From JBIYSM02 sp044759095 (GTDB lineage: Bacteria; Bacillota; Bacilli; Brevibacillales; Brevibacillaceae), in contig NZ_JBIYSM020000003.1 of assembly GCF_044759095.2 (NCBI RefSeq), positions 70,091 through 134,090 of the forward strand: 64,000 bases of DNA, given 5' to 3'. The notes under the pieces are model-generated. The model saw only the letters and a program-made list of their open reading frames with translations. It had not been told where the DNA came from and searched no databases. The position numbers and the translations under genes were made by a program. Shown in pieces: positions 16,742 through 25,911 of this stretch. Position 1 is the stretch's first letter. Every line of letters begins with the position of its first letter.

Positions 16742-18997
16742 ATGTTGCAACTCGCGACCCGAACTACTTTTTTACGCGATGAGTTTATGAATCAGTATCC
16801 TGATTTTCCGCCACATATGAATCCATTGGGGCAGTTCGTATACTATCGCACATACTCCCGTTATCTGCCTGAAAAAGGACGACGGGAAACCTGGAAAGAA
16901 ACCTGCCGTCGCGCAGTAGATTTCAACATTAAGTTGGCTTACCAGCACATGGAGAAGATCGGTCTGAGACCGGATTTGGACGAATTGACGAAAGAAGCAG
17001 AAGGCCTGTTTGACAACATGTTTAACCTGCGTCAGTTTCTGTCCGGCCGGACGTTGTGGGTTGGCGGCGCAGAGAACGGCGTTGCGGACAAATATCCGCT
17101 GGCCAACTTTAACTGCTCCTTCCTCAACATTACTTCGTGGGACGATTTGGGCGATCTTTTCTACATGCTTCTCGTGGGCACAGGCGTGGGTTTCAAGTGC
17201 ACCAAAGAAATGGCCAAAGGACTGTCACCGATCCGCACCAATGTGACACTTCTCTCGTCCGAATACAAGCCGTTGCCGAAGCATCAGCGCCTGGAGCGTT
17301 CCGAGCTGAAAGTACTGGAAAACGGATTCGCCAAAATCTATGTAGGGGACAGCAAAGAGGGCTGGGTTGAATCGCTGCGCCTCTATCTGCAGATCCTGAC
17401 GCAAAAAGAGTACGAGCACATCCACACCGTGAAAATCTCCTACAACAGCGTGCGTCCCAAAGGAGAGAGACTGAAAACGTTCGGCGGCACCGCCAGCGGA
17501 CATGAGCCTCTCCGCGAGATGTTCGAGGGAATCGACAAGGTGCTGAAAAACCAGATTGATCCGTATCTCGCGCCGATTGAGACGGACGCGAATGGGTACG
17601 GACGGGTTCGCCCGATTCACATCCTGGACATCGGAAACCTGATCGGGGCCAACGTCGTTGTTGGCGGGGTGCGCCGGACAGCGGAAATTTTTCTCTTTGA
17701 CGCTGACGACTATGAGTGCATGCTTGCCAAATACGGCATTAATGGCTTTTGGTCGGATCAGCAACTGGCCCACCACAAAAAAGTGGGCGAGCTTCTGGGA
17801 GACCGGAAACCGGCCTGGTTCGACACGATCCAAAAAGTAGGGGACGGCCGATTCGGTCTGGATCACCGGCGCATGTCCAACAACTCGATTGCCTTTACGA
17901 AAAAGCCTTCCCGGGAATTCCTGCACTTGGTCTTTACCATGATGCAGCTGGAAGGGGAACCGGGCTTCATCAACCTGGAAGAAGCGAATCGCCGCCGCCC
18001 CAATGCGGAAGGGCTCAATCCCTGCGCGGAGATTCTCCTCGATTCCTATGGCGTTTGCAACTTGACGACGGTCAACCTCGTTCAGTTTGTAAAGACAAGT
18101 CCGGACGGCTCCAAGTACCTGGATGTGGACGGCCTTTTGGATGCGCAGCGGAAATCGGCACGCGCAGGCCTGCGCATGACACTGGTCACACTGGAGCTGC
18201 CTCACTGGGACGTGGTTCAGCAGCGCGACAGATTGCTGGGGACGTCTCTTACCGGCGTCAAGGACGCACTGGCCGCGCTCAATTACACGGAGGAGCAGGA
18301 AGTGGAGCTGCTTTCCCTGCTCGGCAAGACTGCCCGCGAGGAAGCGGACCGCTACGCGTACCAGCTGCGAGTGAACGCTCCGCTGCTCGTGACCACGGTG
18401 AAACCGGAGGGAACGCTCTCTCAAGTGGCAGGCGGCGTTTCCAGCGGGCTGCACTGGTCTCATTCGCCGTACTACATCCGCCGCATCCGCATCAATGCCG
18501 CCGACCCATTGGCAAAAGCGGTACAAGCTTTGGGCTGGACGGTTCATCCGGAGGTAGGTACCCCCGGCGATACCCACGAGGAGCGAATGGCCAATGCGCG
18601 AACGCTCGTGATCGACTTTCCGGTTGCTTCCGGCGCCAAGGAAACCAAGAACGAAGTCAACGCCAAACGTCAGTTTGAAACGTATTTCCGCTTCCAAAAA
18701 GAATACACGGAGCACAATTCCTCCAACACGATTACCGTTCGTCCCAACGAATGGGATGAGGTGGAGTCCATCGTCTACGAGGGATGGGACAATTTCGTCG
18801 GCGTCTCGTTCCTGCAATTGGACGGCGGAACCTATCAGCTGGCACCGTACGAAGCGTGCACCAAAGAGCAGTACGAAGCCCTGAAAGCCTCAATGAAGCC
18901 GTTTGATCCGGCGATCCTCCAGCAGTTTGAAAAAGGGGAGGACGCTGATTTGGAGACAGCTGATGCGTGCGAGGCGGGAGTGTGCCCGATACGATAA
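16742..18997 (+). CDS. nrdJ: Adenosylcobalamin-dependent ribonucleoside-triphosphate reductase (class II)
   Basis: Makes deoxyribonucleotides using coenzyme B12 and needs no oxygen or metal radical centre. 751 residues, the size of the monomeric Lactobacillus-type triphosphate reductase. NPCAEILLDSYGVCNLTTVN near 428-447 carries the active-site Cys and Glu. The C-terminal CEAGVC pair is the swinging dithiol that re-reduces the active site. Early NCSFLNITSWDDL contains the other active-site cysteine. ATG at 16742 follows AAAGGAGGG; an upstream GTG at 16724 would overlap this site. Regulated by NrdR boxes directly upstream. Confidence 0.95.
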   Translation: MLQLATRTTFLRDEFMNQYPDFPPHMNPLGQFVYYRTYSRYLPEKGRRETWKETCRRAVDFNIKLAYQHMEKIGLRPDLDELTKEAEGLFDNMFNLRQFLSGRTLWVGGAENGVADKYPLANFNCSFLNITSWDDLGDLFYMLLVGTGVGFKCTKEMAKGLSPIRTNVTLLSSEYKPLPKHQRLERSELKVLENGFAKIYVGDSKEGWVESLRLYLQILTQKEYEHIHTVKISYNSVRPKGERLKTFGGTASGHEPLREMFEGIDKVLKNQIDPYLAPIETDANGYGRVRPIHILDIGNLIGANVVVGGVRRTAEIFLFDADDYECMLAKYGINGFWSDQQLAHHKKVGELLGDRKPAWFDTIQKVGDGRFGLDHRRMSNNSIAFTKKPSREFLHLVFTMMQLEGEPGFINLEEANRRRPNAEGLNPCAEILLDSYGVCNLTTVNLVQFVKTSPDGSKYLDVDGLLDAQRKSARAGLRMTLVTLELPHWDVVQQRDRLLGTSLTGVKDALAALNYTEEQEVELLSLLGKTAREEADRYAYQLRVNAPLLVTTVKPEGTLSQVAGGVSSGLHWSHSPYYIRRIRINAADPLAKAVQALGWTVHPEVGTPGDTHEERMANARTLVIDFPVASGAKETKNEVNAKRQFETYFRFQKEYTEHNSSNTITVRPNEWDEVESIVYEGWDNFVGVSFLQLDGGTYQLAPYEACTKEQYEALKASMKPFDPAILQQFEKGEDADLETADACEAGVCPIR

Positions 18998-18998
18998 G

Positions 18999-19035
18999 AA
19001 AAAGGACGGAGCCATTTGTGCCCCGTCCTTTTTCG
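18999..19035. terminator. Bidirectional terminator between nrdJ and the Nudix gene
   Basis: AAAGGACGG / CCGTCCTTT stem with A-run before and T-run after, sitting between convergent genes. Confidence 0.85.
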
Positions 19036-19039
19036 TTCG

Positions 19040-19792
19040 CTACAATCGTTCCAGCATGTGGCTGGGGTTCACCCGATACGCTTCATAGTAGACTGATCCT
19101 CCCTTGATTGCATCCAACGCACGCGTAAGAAAATGTGATCTCGTGAAGTAGGTTGCGGCATTGCCAGAATCCAACTTTACAAAGCGAACTTCTTTCGTCT
19201 CATCAGACGTAGTAAGCTGGCCGCTGATTGCCACTCCATAATAACCAATGGCAACAATGCCGCTGCTCACGTTGTGGTATACACCCGTCAGGCCGTGTAG
19301 TTCGACTTCAATTCCCGTCTCCTCTTTAATTTCCCTTTTTAGCGCCTCAGTCAGTGTCTCATTCGCTTCTACTTGTCCTCCCGGAAGCTCCCAGGTATCG
19401 GAACGATGATAGGTTTTTACAATCAACACTTCTCCGGCATGATTGGTGATATAGCCAAATACGGCTACGATATGTTTGGGGGGATGATACAAGCCTGTTG
19501 GTTCAAGAAAATCTTGTTTGCTCTCTACATACAGCTGTCCCATCTCCTTGCGCTTTTCTTGGGCAAGCCGATGAAGTTCGTCGTTTCGGACCGCTTCTTC
19601 AATCCTGATGTACTCGTCATAGCTGGTGTATTCCCATATGGCAATTACTTCGTTCTTCTCTTCCGTTACCCAGCGTCCCACCAGCCTGGCGCCGTGCTTC
19701 CGTTGGTTCGGAAGCAGGTAGGTATGAAAGAACCGATTAAACTCGTCAAACTTTTCTGGAATCAGCTTGTATACCTTTCTCCGATAGATCAT
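19040..19792 (-). CDS. NIPSNAP-like domain fused to a Nudix hydrolase
   Basis: 250 residues. Residues 1-100 (starting MIYRRKVYKLIPEKFDEFN) resemble a NIPSNAP/stress-type dimeric barrel. Residues 105-235 are a Nudix hydrolase with the full box GGQVEANETLTEALKREIKE followed by ETGIEV, so the metal-binding REIKEE glutamates are intact. Nudix enzymes cleave nucleoside diphosphate-linked compounds; the substrate here is unknown. The ATG at 19792 is preferred because GGAGGGG lies about 6 bases upstream; an upstream frame extension lacks a ribosome site. Confidence 0.85.
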   Translation of the reverse strand: MIYRRKVYKLIPEKFDEFNRFFHTYLLPNQRKHGARLVGRWVTEEKNEVIAIWEYTSYDEYIRIEEAVRNDELHRLAQEKRKEMGQLYVESKQDFLEPTGLYHPPKHIVAVFGYITNHAGEVLIVKTYHRSDTWELPGGQVEANETLTEALKREIKEETGIEVELHGLTGVYHNVSSGIVAIGYYGVAISGQLTTSDETKEVRFVKLDSGNAATYFTRSHFLTRALDAIKGGSVYYEAYRVNPSHMLERL

Positions 19793-19876
19793 GATTCTCC
19801 CCTCCAGTCGTACTTTCCAGATACGGTACATTTTTCTTTGCTATGATACAATGATTTCAGAGAAAGGAGCGATACC

Positions 19877-20332
19877 GTGAGCACACCAACGATTTATTCC
19901 ACCCAGATCCGGGTCAGGTACAGCGAGACCGACCAGATGGGCGTCGTGTATCACGCCAACTACCTCAACTGGTTTGAGGTAGGGAGGACTGAGTTTTTCC
20001 GGCAAGCAGGCTTTCGCTACAGAGATTTGGAGAAAAAAGGCATCCTCCTTCCCGTGGCAGAGGCAAACGTCTCGTTCAAACAGCCTGCCTTGTACGATGA
20101 CCTGGTGGACATTCGCACCTGGATCGCGGATATCACGCCGGTTCGCCTGACGTACGCCTATGAGGTGTACCGTGTGGCAGACGAACAACTGCTGGTTTTT
20201 GGAAGAACCATGCACGTGTTTACCAACGCAGCATTAAAACCGATCCGCTTGTCCCGGCTGGAGCCGGAAATATACGCCTGGCTGGAAGCCCAAAGTTCGA
20301 CGCAGAATCGCCACGATGAGGGGAGTGAGTAG
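19877..20332 (+). CDS. YbgC/FadM-type acyl-CoA thioesterase (hot-dog fold)
   Basis: Hydrolyses acyl-CoA thioesters. 151 residues; VRYSETDQMGVVYHANYLNW near 12-31 is the 4-hydroxybenzoyl-CoA thioesterase motif with the catalytic Asp, followed by VEVGRTEFFR-like helix sequence EVGRTEFFRQ. GTG start at 19877 follows GAAAGGAG. The next gene begins 1 base after the stop, so it shares a transcript with fxsA. A short promoter-like TATGATACAAT precedes it. Confidence 0.9.
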   Translation: MSTPTIYSTQIRVRYSETDQMGVVYHANYLNWFEVGRTEFFRQAGFRYRDLEKKGILLPVAEANVSFKQPALYDDLVDIRTWIADITPVRLTYAYEVYRVADEQLLVFGRTMHVFTNAALKPIRLSRLEPEIYAWLEAQSSTQNRHDEGSE

Positions 20333-20333
20333 C

Positions 20334-20729
20334 GTGTTCCGCATTCTCGTGATCTTGTTTATCGTGATCCCCGCCGTTGAACTGTGGGGACTCATTTCGA
20401 TCGGAAAAGTGATCGGCGGTTGGAATACCGTAGCTTTGGTGATCTTGAGCGGCTTGATTGGCGCCTGGCTGGCCAAACAGCAGGGGCTGCAGGTCCTTCG
20501 TCTGCTGCAGGTCCAGCTTTCCCGCGGCCAGATGCCGACCGACGCACTGATCGATGGCGCGCTGGTGCTGGTGGGCGCCGTACTGCTCTTGACGCCCGGG
20601 TTTATCACCGACCTGACCGGGTTTCTGATGCTGATTCCCTACACCCGGATGATCATCCGTCACTTCCTGAAAAAATGGCTCTGGTCGATGATTTCGTCCG
20701 GGCGTATCCAGATCTTTTTCCGGCGTTAG
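20334..20729 (+). CDS. fxsA: FxsA-family membrane protein
   Basis: 131 residues with about three membrane segments; LFIVIPAVELWGLISIG at the N-terminus and TPGFITDLTGFLMLIP near 87-102 are the FxsA signatures. In E. coli FxsA relieves phage T7 exclusion by F; its role in Bacillales is unknown. B. subtilis has the homologue ytzA between pyk and ytvI, matching this position. GTG at 20334 is chosen for spacing from GAGGGGAG; in-frame alternatives at 20316 and 20325 exist. The 3' end overlaps ytvI by four bases, tail to tail. Confidence 0.88.
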   Translation: MFRILVILFIVIPAVELWGLISIGKVIGGWNTVALVILSGLIGAWLAKQQGLQVLRLLQVQLSRGQMPTDALIDGALVLVGAVLLLTPGFITDLTGFLMLIPYTRMIIRHFLKKWLWSMISSGRIQIFFRR

Positions 20730-21877
20730 GCCTCCCTGCCCCTGATGTATTTCCAGACGTCCTCAAACACATTGGCCTTCACCAGGGCATTGATAATGAC
20801 GAGTGTCACCGGACCGACAATCAATCCGAGGAAGCCGAACAGCTGAAGCCCCACAAACAGGGCTACCAGCGTCAGCAGCGGATCCAGACCCACGTTTTCC
20901 GCCACCACTTTCGGTTCCATGATCTGACGAAAGATGATGACGATGCCGTACAAAATGGACAAACCGATCACCAGGCTGTAGTTGCCCTTGAAAAACGAAT
21001 AGATGATCCAGGGGATGAAAACCGTTCCGGTTCCCAGATACGGCAGCAGGTCAACCAGTCCGGTGATGAGGCCGATCGTCACGGCATACTCCACGCGAAG
21101 GATCAAAAGACCGACGATGACGATGGCAGCGGTCAGCGAGATCAACGTGAGCTGAGCCTTGACAAAGCCGAACAGGGCGTTTCGCAGGTCGATCAGAATG
21201 GTGTCCATTCGACTGTTGACACCCCGGGGCAGCACCCGGCGCAGACGAGTCTCCCAGAGGTAGAAGTCTTTGGAGATAAAGAATGCGCCCAAGAGGGAGA
21301 TCACCAGTACCGTGGCCAGATTCGGCAGAGAGATGAGTATGTTTTTGATCCCTTCCAAAAAGCCGAGAACCAGATTTTGTCCCGCTTGTGTGATGCTTGT
21401 AATGCCTTTTCCCACCGTATCGTTGATTTTGTCCTGATAGTTGGAATCCAGTTGGGTATAGAAGAGCTCAATCTGATTGTACAGCCCCAGCAGGAAATCC
21501 TGAGAAATGGTTCGCTGCAGATAGCTGGCCAATTCTGCCATAAATACAGGCAATCTGGTTATCAATTCTCCGATTTCGATGACGGTTGAGGCAACGATCA
21601 ACGTAACCAATCCCCCGGAAAAGGCGAGCAAGGCGATCAACGCGATGGTGACCGATAGCCAGCGCGGGATTTTTGACTTTTCGGAGAGATAGGTAACCGG
21701 CCGGTTGATCATGAGGGCGATGAGTAAGGAGATAAAAAATGGGTAAAGTAAAGGTGTTGCAAAGAGAAACAAGCGGTAGGCCAAATACAGGAGCAGACAG
21801 ACCCAGATAAAACGGGCCACTCTCAACAAAACCGATACAATCTGGAACAGCCGTTCAACCCAGTTTTCCCTGTTCAC
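20726..21877 (-). CDS. ytvI: AI-2E/YtvI-family membrane protein
   Basis: 383 residues, seven to eight membrane segments, of the AI-2E transporter (PF01594) superfamily; ITGLVDLLPYLGTGTVFIPW near 285-305 and EPKVVAENVGLDPLLTLV near 335-352 are family blocks. In B. subtilis the sporulation protein YtvI lies just after pyk and ytzA, so position supports YtvI. A GAAAGGAG ribosome site precedes the ATG at 21877. The transported substrate, if any, is unknown. Confidence 0.88.
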   Translation of the reverse strand: MNRENWVERLFQIVSVLLRVARFIWVCLLLYLAYRLFLFATPLLYPFFISLLIALMINRPVTYLSEKSKIPRWLSVTIALIALLAFSGGLVTLIVASTVIEIGELITRLPVFMAELASYLQRTISQDFLLGLYNQIELFYTQLDSNYQDKINDTVGKGITSITQAGQNLVLGFLEGIKNILISLPNLATVLVISLLGAFFISKDFYLWETRLRRVLPRGVNSRMDTILIDLRNALFGFVKAQLTLISLTAAIVIVGLLILRVEYAVTIGLITGLVDLLPYLGTGTVFIPWIIYSFFKGNYSLVIGLSILYGIVIIFRQIMEPKVVAENVGLDPLLTLVALFVGLQLFGFLGLIVGPVTLVIINALVKANVFEDVWKYIRGREA

Positions 21878-22011
21878 ATCGGCTCTCCTTTCTTTTTTTG
21901 CGAGTGATCGGGCAAGAAAAAAACTGATTTGTAACTATTATGCAGTATGGTAACGATACCTAGCAAGTTTCACCAGAAGAAATACCTTTTCACTGTATGC
22001 ACTTTTTTTCA

Positions 22012-22239
22012 TTCACAAATTCTCAATAATCTTTTATAATTGTTGTCGAAATATGGTTCCTTTCTTTTTATTGCCATCGCAAGGTGAAACCCCCTGGTTC
22101 CTTCCTCTTTCCTTTTGCTGAAGGGCGAATGTTTGTTCAGAACGCCTTTAATGGCACTCACTTTTTTTTGGAGGATGGTAGTAAAAAGAAAGACTGCCGC
22201 CACAATTTCATAGAGACTACGTGAAAAGGAGAGAGTTTC
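22012..22239 (+). promoter_or_regulatory. citZ promoter and long leader
   Basis: TTCACA (22012-22017), 17-base spacer, perfect TATAAT (22035-22040). The expected transcript has a leader of about 190 bases before citZ, unusually long; I see no riboswitch fold that I can name. In B. subtilis citZ is controlled by CcpC and CcpA; the ATAA-rich stretch at 22026-22039 could be a CcpC half-site but is not convincing. The rest of the gap (21878-22011) holds only the ytvI upstream region. Confidence 0.65.
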
Positions 22240-23352
22240 ATGACTGCTACTCGCGGACTGGAAGGCGTTGTTGCCGCTCAATCGTCGATCTGTTCGATCG
22301 TGGACGGCGTTCTTTGCTACGGCGGAATCAACATCGATGAATTGGCTGAAAACGCTACCTTTGAAGAAGTGGTATACCTACTCTGGCATGGAGCGCTACC
22401 GAAGCGCGATCAGCTGGAAGCCCTGAAAAAACAACTGGGTGAAAACGCAGCAGTACCAAAAGAAGTAATCGACAGTATTCGAAGCTACCCGCAAGGCGTG
22501 CACCCGATGGCGGCTTTACGTACAGCTGTCTCTTCGTTAGCGCTCTACGATGCGGAGGCGCAAGACATGTCTCCGGAAGCAAACTACCGCAAATCGGTTC
22601 GTCTGATGGCGCAAACCCCTACGCTGGTGGCGGCTTTTGCCCGTATCCGCAAAGGTCTTGAGCCGGTTGCACCCAATCCGTCTTACAGCATTGCGAAGAA
22701 CTTCCTGTACATGCTGACCGGTCAAGAGCCGACAGAAACGGCTGTAAAAGCGTTTGACGTTGCCTTGATCCTCCATGCTGACCATGAGTTCAACGCGTCC
22801 ACCTTTGCTGCACGCGTAACGGTGGCAACCCTCACAGACATTTACTCCGGCATCGTCTCCGCCATCGGAACGCTGAAAGGACCTCTGCACGGCGGGGCGA
22901 ATGAAGCGGTGGCATCCATGCTGCAGGAAATCGGCTCCATGGAAAATGTCGTGCCGTACATTCGCAAAAAGTTGGACAACAAGGAAAAAATCATGGGCTT
23001 TGGACACCGCGTATACAAAGACGGCGACCCGCGTGCCAAGTGGCTCCGTCAAATGTCCAAGGAACTGACTGCCCAAATCGGACGCCCTGAGCTGTATGAG
23101 ATGTCCGTGAAAATCGAGGAAATGGTTACAGGTGAAAAAGGATTGAAGCCGAACGTCGACTTCTACTCCGCATCCGTTTACATCGCGCTGGGATTGGAAA
23201 GCGACCTGTTCACGCCGATCTTCGCGATCAGCCGGATGTCCGGTTGGACAGCGCACATTATGGAGCAGTACGAAAACAACCGTCTGATCCGTCCGCGCGC
23301 AGACTACATCGGACCCGTCAACCAACACTACGTGCCGATCGACCGACGTTAA
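22240..23352 (+). CDS. citZ: Citrate synthase
   Basis: Condenses acetyl-CoA and oxaloacetate, the first step of the TCA cycle. 370 residues, the short Gram-positive type. LHADHEFNAS near 174, GPLHGGANEAV near 213 and GFGHRVYKDGDPRA near 252 carry the catalytic histidines and substrate arginine. ATG at 22240 follows AAAAGGAGAGAG. First gene of citZ-icd-mdh, the same order as B. subtilis. Confidence 0.97.
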   Translation: MTATRGLEGVVAAQSSICSIVDGVLCYGGINIDELAENATFEEVVYLLWHGALPKRDQLEALKKQLGENAAVPKEVIDSIRSYPQGVHPMAALRTAVSSLALYDAEAQDMSPEANYRKSVRLMAQTPTLVAAFARIRKGLEPVAPNPSYSIAKNFLYMLTGQEPTETAVKAFDVALILHADHEFNASTFAARVTVATLTDIYSGIVSAIGTLKGPLHGGANEAVASMLQEIGSMENVVPYIRKKLDNKEKIMGFGHRVYKDGDPRAKWLRQMSKELTAQIGRPELYEMSVKIEEMVTGEKGLKPNVDFYSASVYIALGLESDLFTPIFAISRMSGWTAHIMEQYENNRLIRPRADYIGPVNQHYVPIDRR

Positions 23353-23375
23353 ACCTTCAGTATATCTGAACGGTT

Positions 23376-23404
23376 GAGAACTACCACGCCATGTGGTAGT
23401 TCTC
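23376..23404 (+). other. Perfect 12-bp hairpin between citZ and icd
   Basis: GAGAACTACCAC / GTGGTAGTTCTC with a five-base loop and no T-tract. It lies 23 bases after citZ and 58 before icd. Likely an mRNA processing or stability element, or a weak attenuator that sets the citZ to icd-mdh ratio. Confidence 0.6.
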
Positions 23405-23462
23405 GTACGTCTGGAAATATTACCTGAAAGTTTTTTCCAACTATTTTTCTGGAGGGATTCTT

Positions 23463-24746
23463 GTGTTCAAAACCTTGACGCAGCCTGCTGCCGGGCAAAA
23501 AATTACGGTTGATAACGGCAAATTGATTGTTCCAAACAATCCGATTATCCCTTTCATCGAGGGCGACGGGACCGGCCCTGACATCTGGAACGCTTCCGTT
23601 CGCGTGCTGGATGCGGCAGTCGAAAAGGCCTATAAAGGCGAGAAGAAAATCGCCTGGTTCGAAGTATACGCAGGGGAAAAAGCGTTCAACAAATTCGGTG
23701 AATGGCTCCCGGAAGATACGCTGACAGCAGTTCGCGAGTACCTGATCGCGATCAAAGGTCCTCTGACCACTCCGGTAGGCGGCGGCATCCGCTCCATCAA
23801 CGTGGCGCTGCGCCAGGAGCTTGACCTGTACGCGTGTGTTCGTCCGGTTCAATATTTCGACGGTGTTCCTTCTCCGGTGAAACATCCTGAATTGACTGAC
23901 ATGGTCATTTTCCGCGAGAACACCGAGGACATCTACGCTGGCGTAGAGTGGGCGGAAGGCACTCCGGAAGTAAAGAAAGTAATCGAATTCCTGCAAAAAG
24001 AGATGGGCGTGAAAAAAATCCGCTTCCCTGAGACTTCCGGTATCGGTATCAAGCCGGTATCCAAGGAAGGTACGGAGCGCCTCGTCCGCGCGGCGATCAA
24101 CTACGCAATCAACAACAAGCGCAAATCCGTCACGCTGGTGCACAAAGGCAACATCATGAAGTTTACGGAAGGCGCGTTCAAAAACTGGGGCTACGCCGTA
24201 GCCGAAGCAGAATTCGGCGACAAGGTGTTCACGTGGGCACAGTACGATCGCATCAAGGCTGAAGGCGGAGACGCTGACAAAGCGCAAAAAGAGGCTGAAG
24301 CTGCTGGCAAGATCATCGTGAAAGACGTGATCGCTGACGCGTTCCTGCAGCAAATCCTCACTCGTCCGGCTGAGTACGACGTCGTGGCTACACTGAACCT
24401 GAACGGCGACTACATTTCCGACGCGCTTGCTGCACAGGTAGGCGGTATCGGTATCGCGCCGGGAGCGAACATCAACTACCTGACGGGTCATGCGGTATTT
24501 GAAGCCACTCACGGTACAGCACCGAAATACGCAGGTCTTGACAAGGTGAACCCGTCTTCCGTGATCCTGTCCGGCGAAATGATGCTCCGTCACCTGGGCT
24601 GGAACGAAGCGGCTGACCTGATCATCAACTCCATGGAAAAAACCATCTCCGCGAAGACTGTCACCTACGACTTCGCCCGTCTGATGGAAGGGGCAACTGA
24701 GCTGAAGTGCTCTGAGTTTGCTGACGCATTGATCAAAAACATGTAA
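23463..24746 (+). CDS. icd: Isocitrate dehydrogenase, NADP-dependent
   Basis: Oxidises isocitrate to 2-oxoglutarate, giving NADPH. 427 residues, usual for the homodimeric bacterial enzyme. PFIEGDGTGPDIWNASVRV near 30, TPVGGGIRSINVALRQELDL near 104 (substrate serine and arginines), and GIAPGANINYLTGHAVFEAT near 336 are diagnostic. GTG start at 23463 with GGAGGG eight bases upstream. Middle gene of the TCA operon. Confidence 0.97.
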   Translation: MFKTLTQPAAGQKITVDNGKLIVPNNPIIPFIEGDGTGPDIWNASVRVLDAAVEKAYKGEKKIAWFEVYAGEKAFNKFGEWLPEDTLTAVREYLIAIKGPLTTPVGGGIRSINVALRQELDLYACVRPVQYFDGVPSPVKHPELTDMVIFRENTEDIYAGVEWAEGTPEVKKVIEFLQKEMGVKKIRFPETSGIGIKPVSKEGTERLVRAAINYAINNKRKSVTLVHKGNIMKFTEGAFKNWGYAVAEAEFGDKVFTWAQYDRIKAEGGDADKAQKEAEAAGKIIVKDVIADAFLQQILTRPAEYDVVATLNLNGDYISDALAAQVGGIGIAPGANINYLTGHAVFEATHGTAPKYAGLDKVNPSSVILSGEMMLRHLGWNEAADLIINSMEKTISAKTVTYDFARLMEGATELKCSEFADALIKNM

Positions 24747-24787
24747 AATACGTCTGAACAAACCTACTTTACGGAGGGGACACAACA

Positions 24788-25726
24788 ATGGCATTCCAAC
24801 GCAAAAAAATCGCTGTAATCGGTAGTGGTTTCACAGGGGCGACAACAGCCTTCATCCTGGCGCAAAAAGAGCTGGGTGACGTCGTTCTCGTTGATATCCC
24901 GCAGCTGGAAAATCCGACAAAGGGCAAAGCACTTGACATGATGGAATCTTCTCCAGTGCTTGGCTTTGACTCCAACATCACCGGTACCGCCAACTACGCG
25001 GAAATCAAGGACGCGGATCTGGTGATTATCACGGCTGGGATCGCCCGCAAGCCTGGCATGTCCCGTGACGATCTGGTCAACACCAACGCAGGCATCATGC
25101 GTTCCGTGGCGGAGCAGGTGAAAACCTATGCGCCTAACTCCATCGTACTGGTGCTGTCCAACCCGGTTGACGCGATGACGTACACCTTCTTCAAAACATC
25201 CGGATTCCCGAAAGAGCGCGTCATCGGCCAATCCGGCGTACTCGATACCGCTCGATTCCGCACCTTCGTGGCAATGGAGCTGAATGTTTCCGTAGAAGAC
25301 GTAACCGGCTTCGTATTGGGTGGTCACGGCGATGACATGGTACCGCTTGTGCGCTACTCCTACGCTGGCGGCATTCCGCTGGAAACCCTGATCCCGAAAG
25401 ACCGTTTGGATGCCATTGTAGAGCGTACCCGCAAAGGCGGCGGCGAAATCGTAAACCTGCTCGGCAACGGTTCTGCCTACTACGCTCCGGCTGCGTCCCT
25501 GGTGCAGATGGCGGAAGCGATCCTGAAAGACAAGAAGCGTATCCTGCCTTCCATTGCGTACCTCGAAGGTGAATACGGCTACAATGATCTCTACCTCGGC
25601 GTACCGACTCTCTTGGGCGGCAACGGTATTGAGAAAGTGATTGAGCTGGAACTGACCGCCGAGGAGAAAGCGGCTCTCGACAAGTCTGCTGAATCCGTTC
25701 GCAACGTCATGAAAGTGCTGGCATAA
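24788..25726 (+). CDS. mdh: Malate dehydrogenase (LDH-like)
   Basis: Interconverts malate and oxaloacetate with NAD. 312 residues; IGSGFTGATTAFILAQ at the N-terminus is the Rossmann loop, DLVIITAGIARKPGMSRDDL carries substrate arginines, and VLGGHGDDMVPL near 176 the catalytic histidine. ATG at 24788 follows GGAGGGG. Closed by a strong terminator. Confidence 0.97.
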   Translation: MAFQRKKIAVIGSGFTGATTAFILAQKELGDVVLVDIPQLENPTKGKALDMMESSPVLGFDSNITGTANYAEIKDADLVIITAGIARKPGMSRDDLVNTNAGIMRSVAEQVKTYAPNSIVLVLSNPVDAMTYTFFKTSGFPKERVIGQSGVLDTARFRTFVAMELNVSVEDVTGFVLGGHGDDMVPLVRYSYAGGIPLETLIPKDRLDAIVERTRKGGGEIVNLLGNGSAYYAPAASLVQMAEAILKDKKRILPSIAYLEGEYGYNDLYLGVPTLLGGNGIEKVIELELTAEEKAALDKSAESVRNVMKVLA

Positions 25727-25738
25727 GGAAAGACTGTG

Positions 25739-25774
25739 AAAAAGACGTCTCTTAAAAAAAGAGACGTCTTTTTC
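25739..25774 (+). terminator. Terminator of the citZ-icd-mdh operon
   Basis: Thirteen-base perfect stem (AAAGACGTCTCTT / AAGAGACGTCTTT) followed by TTT. Confidence 0.9.
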
Positions 25775-25911
25775 TCTTCTGCCCCCCTCCATCTTTACGA
25801 AAAAATAACTTGTCTTCATGATAGGCATTTGGCAGACTGAAGCTAGAACAGGCAAATATAAATGTTGAAAAAACAAGGACGTTGCGCCGTTACAGTAGGG
25901 GGAACAACAAC

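Noticed and set aside
17225..18817. Long open frame antisense to nrdJ (530 codons)
   Set aside because: Shadow of nrdJ, low-complexity composition typical of antisense frames.
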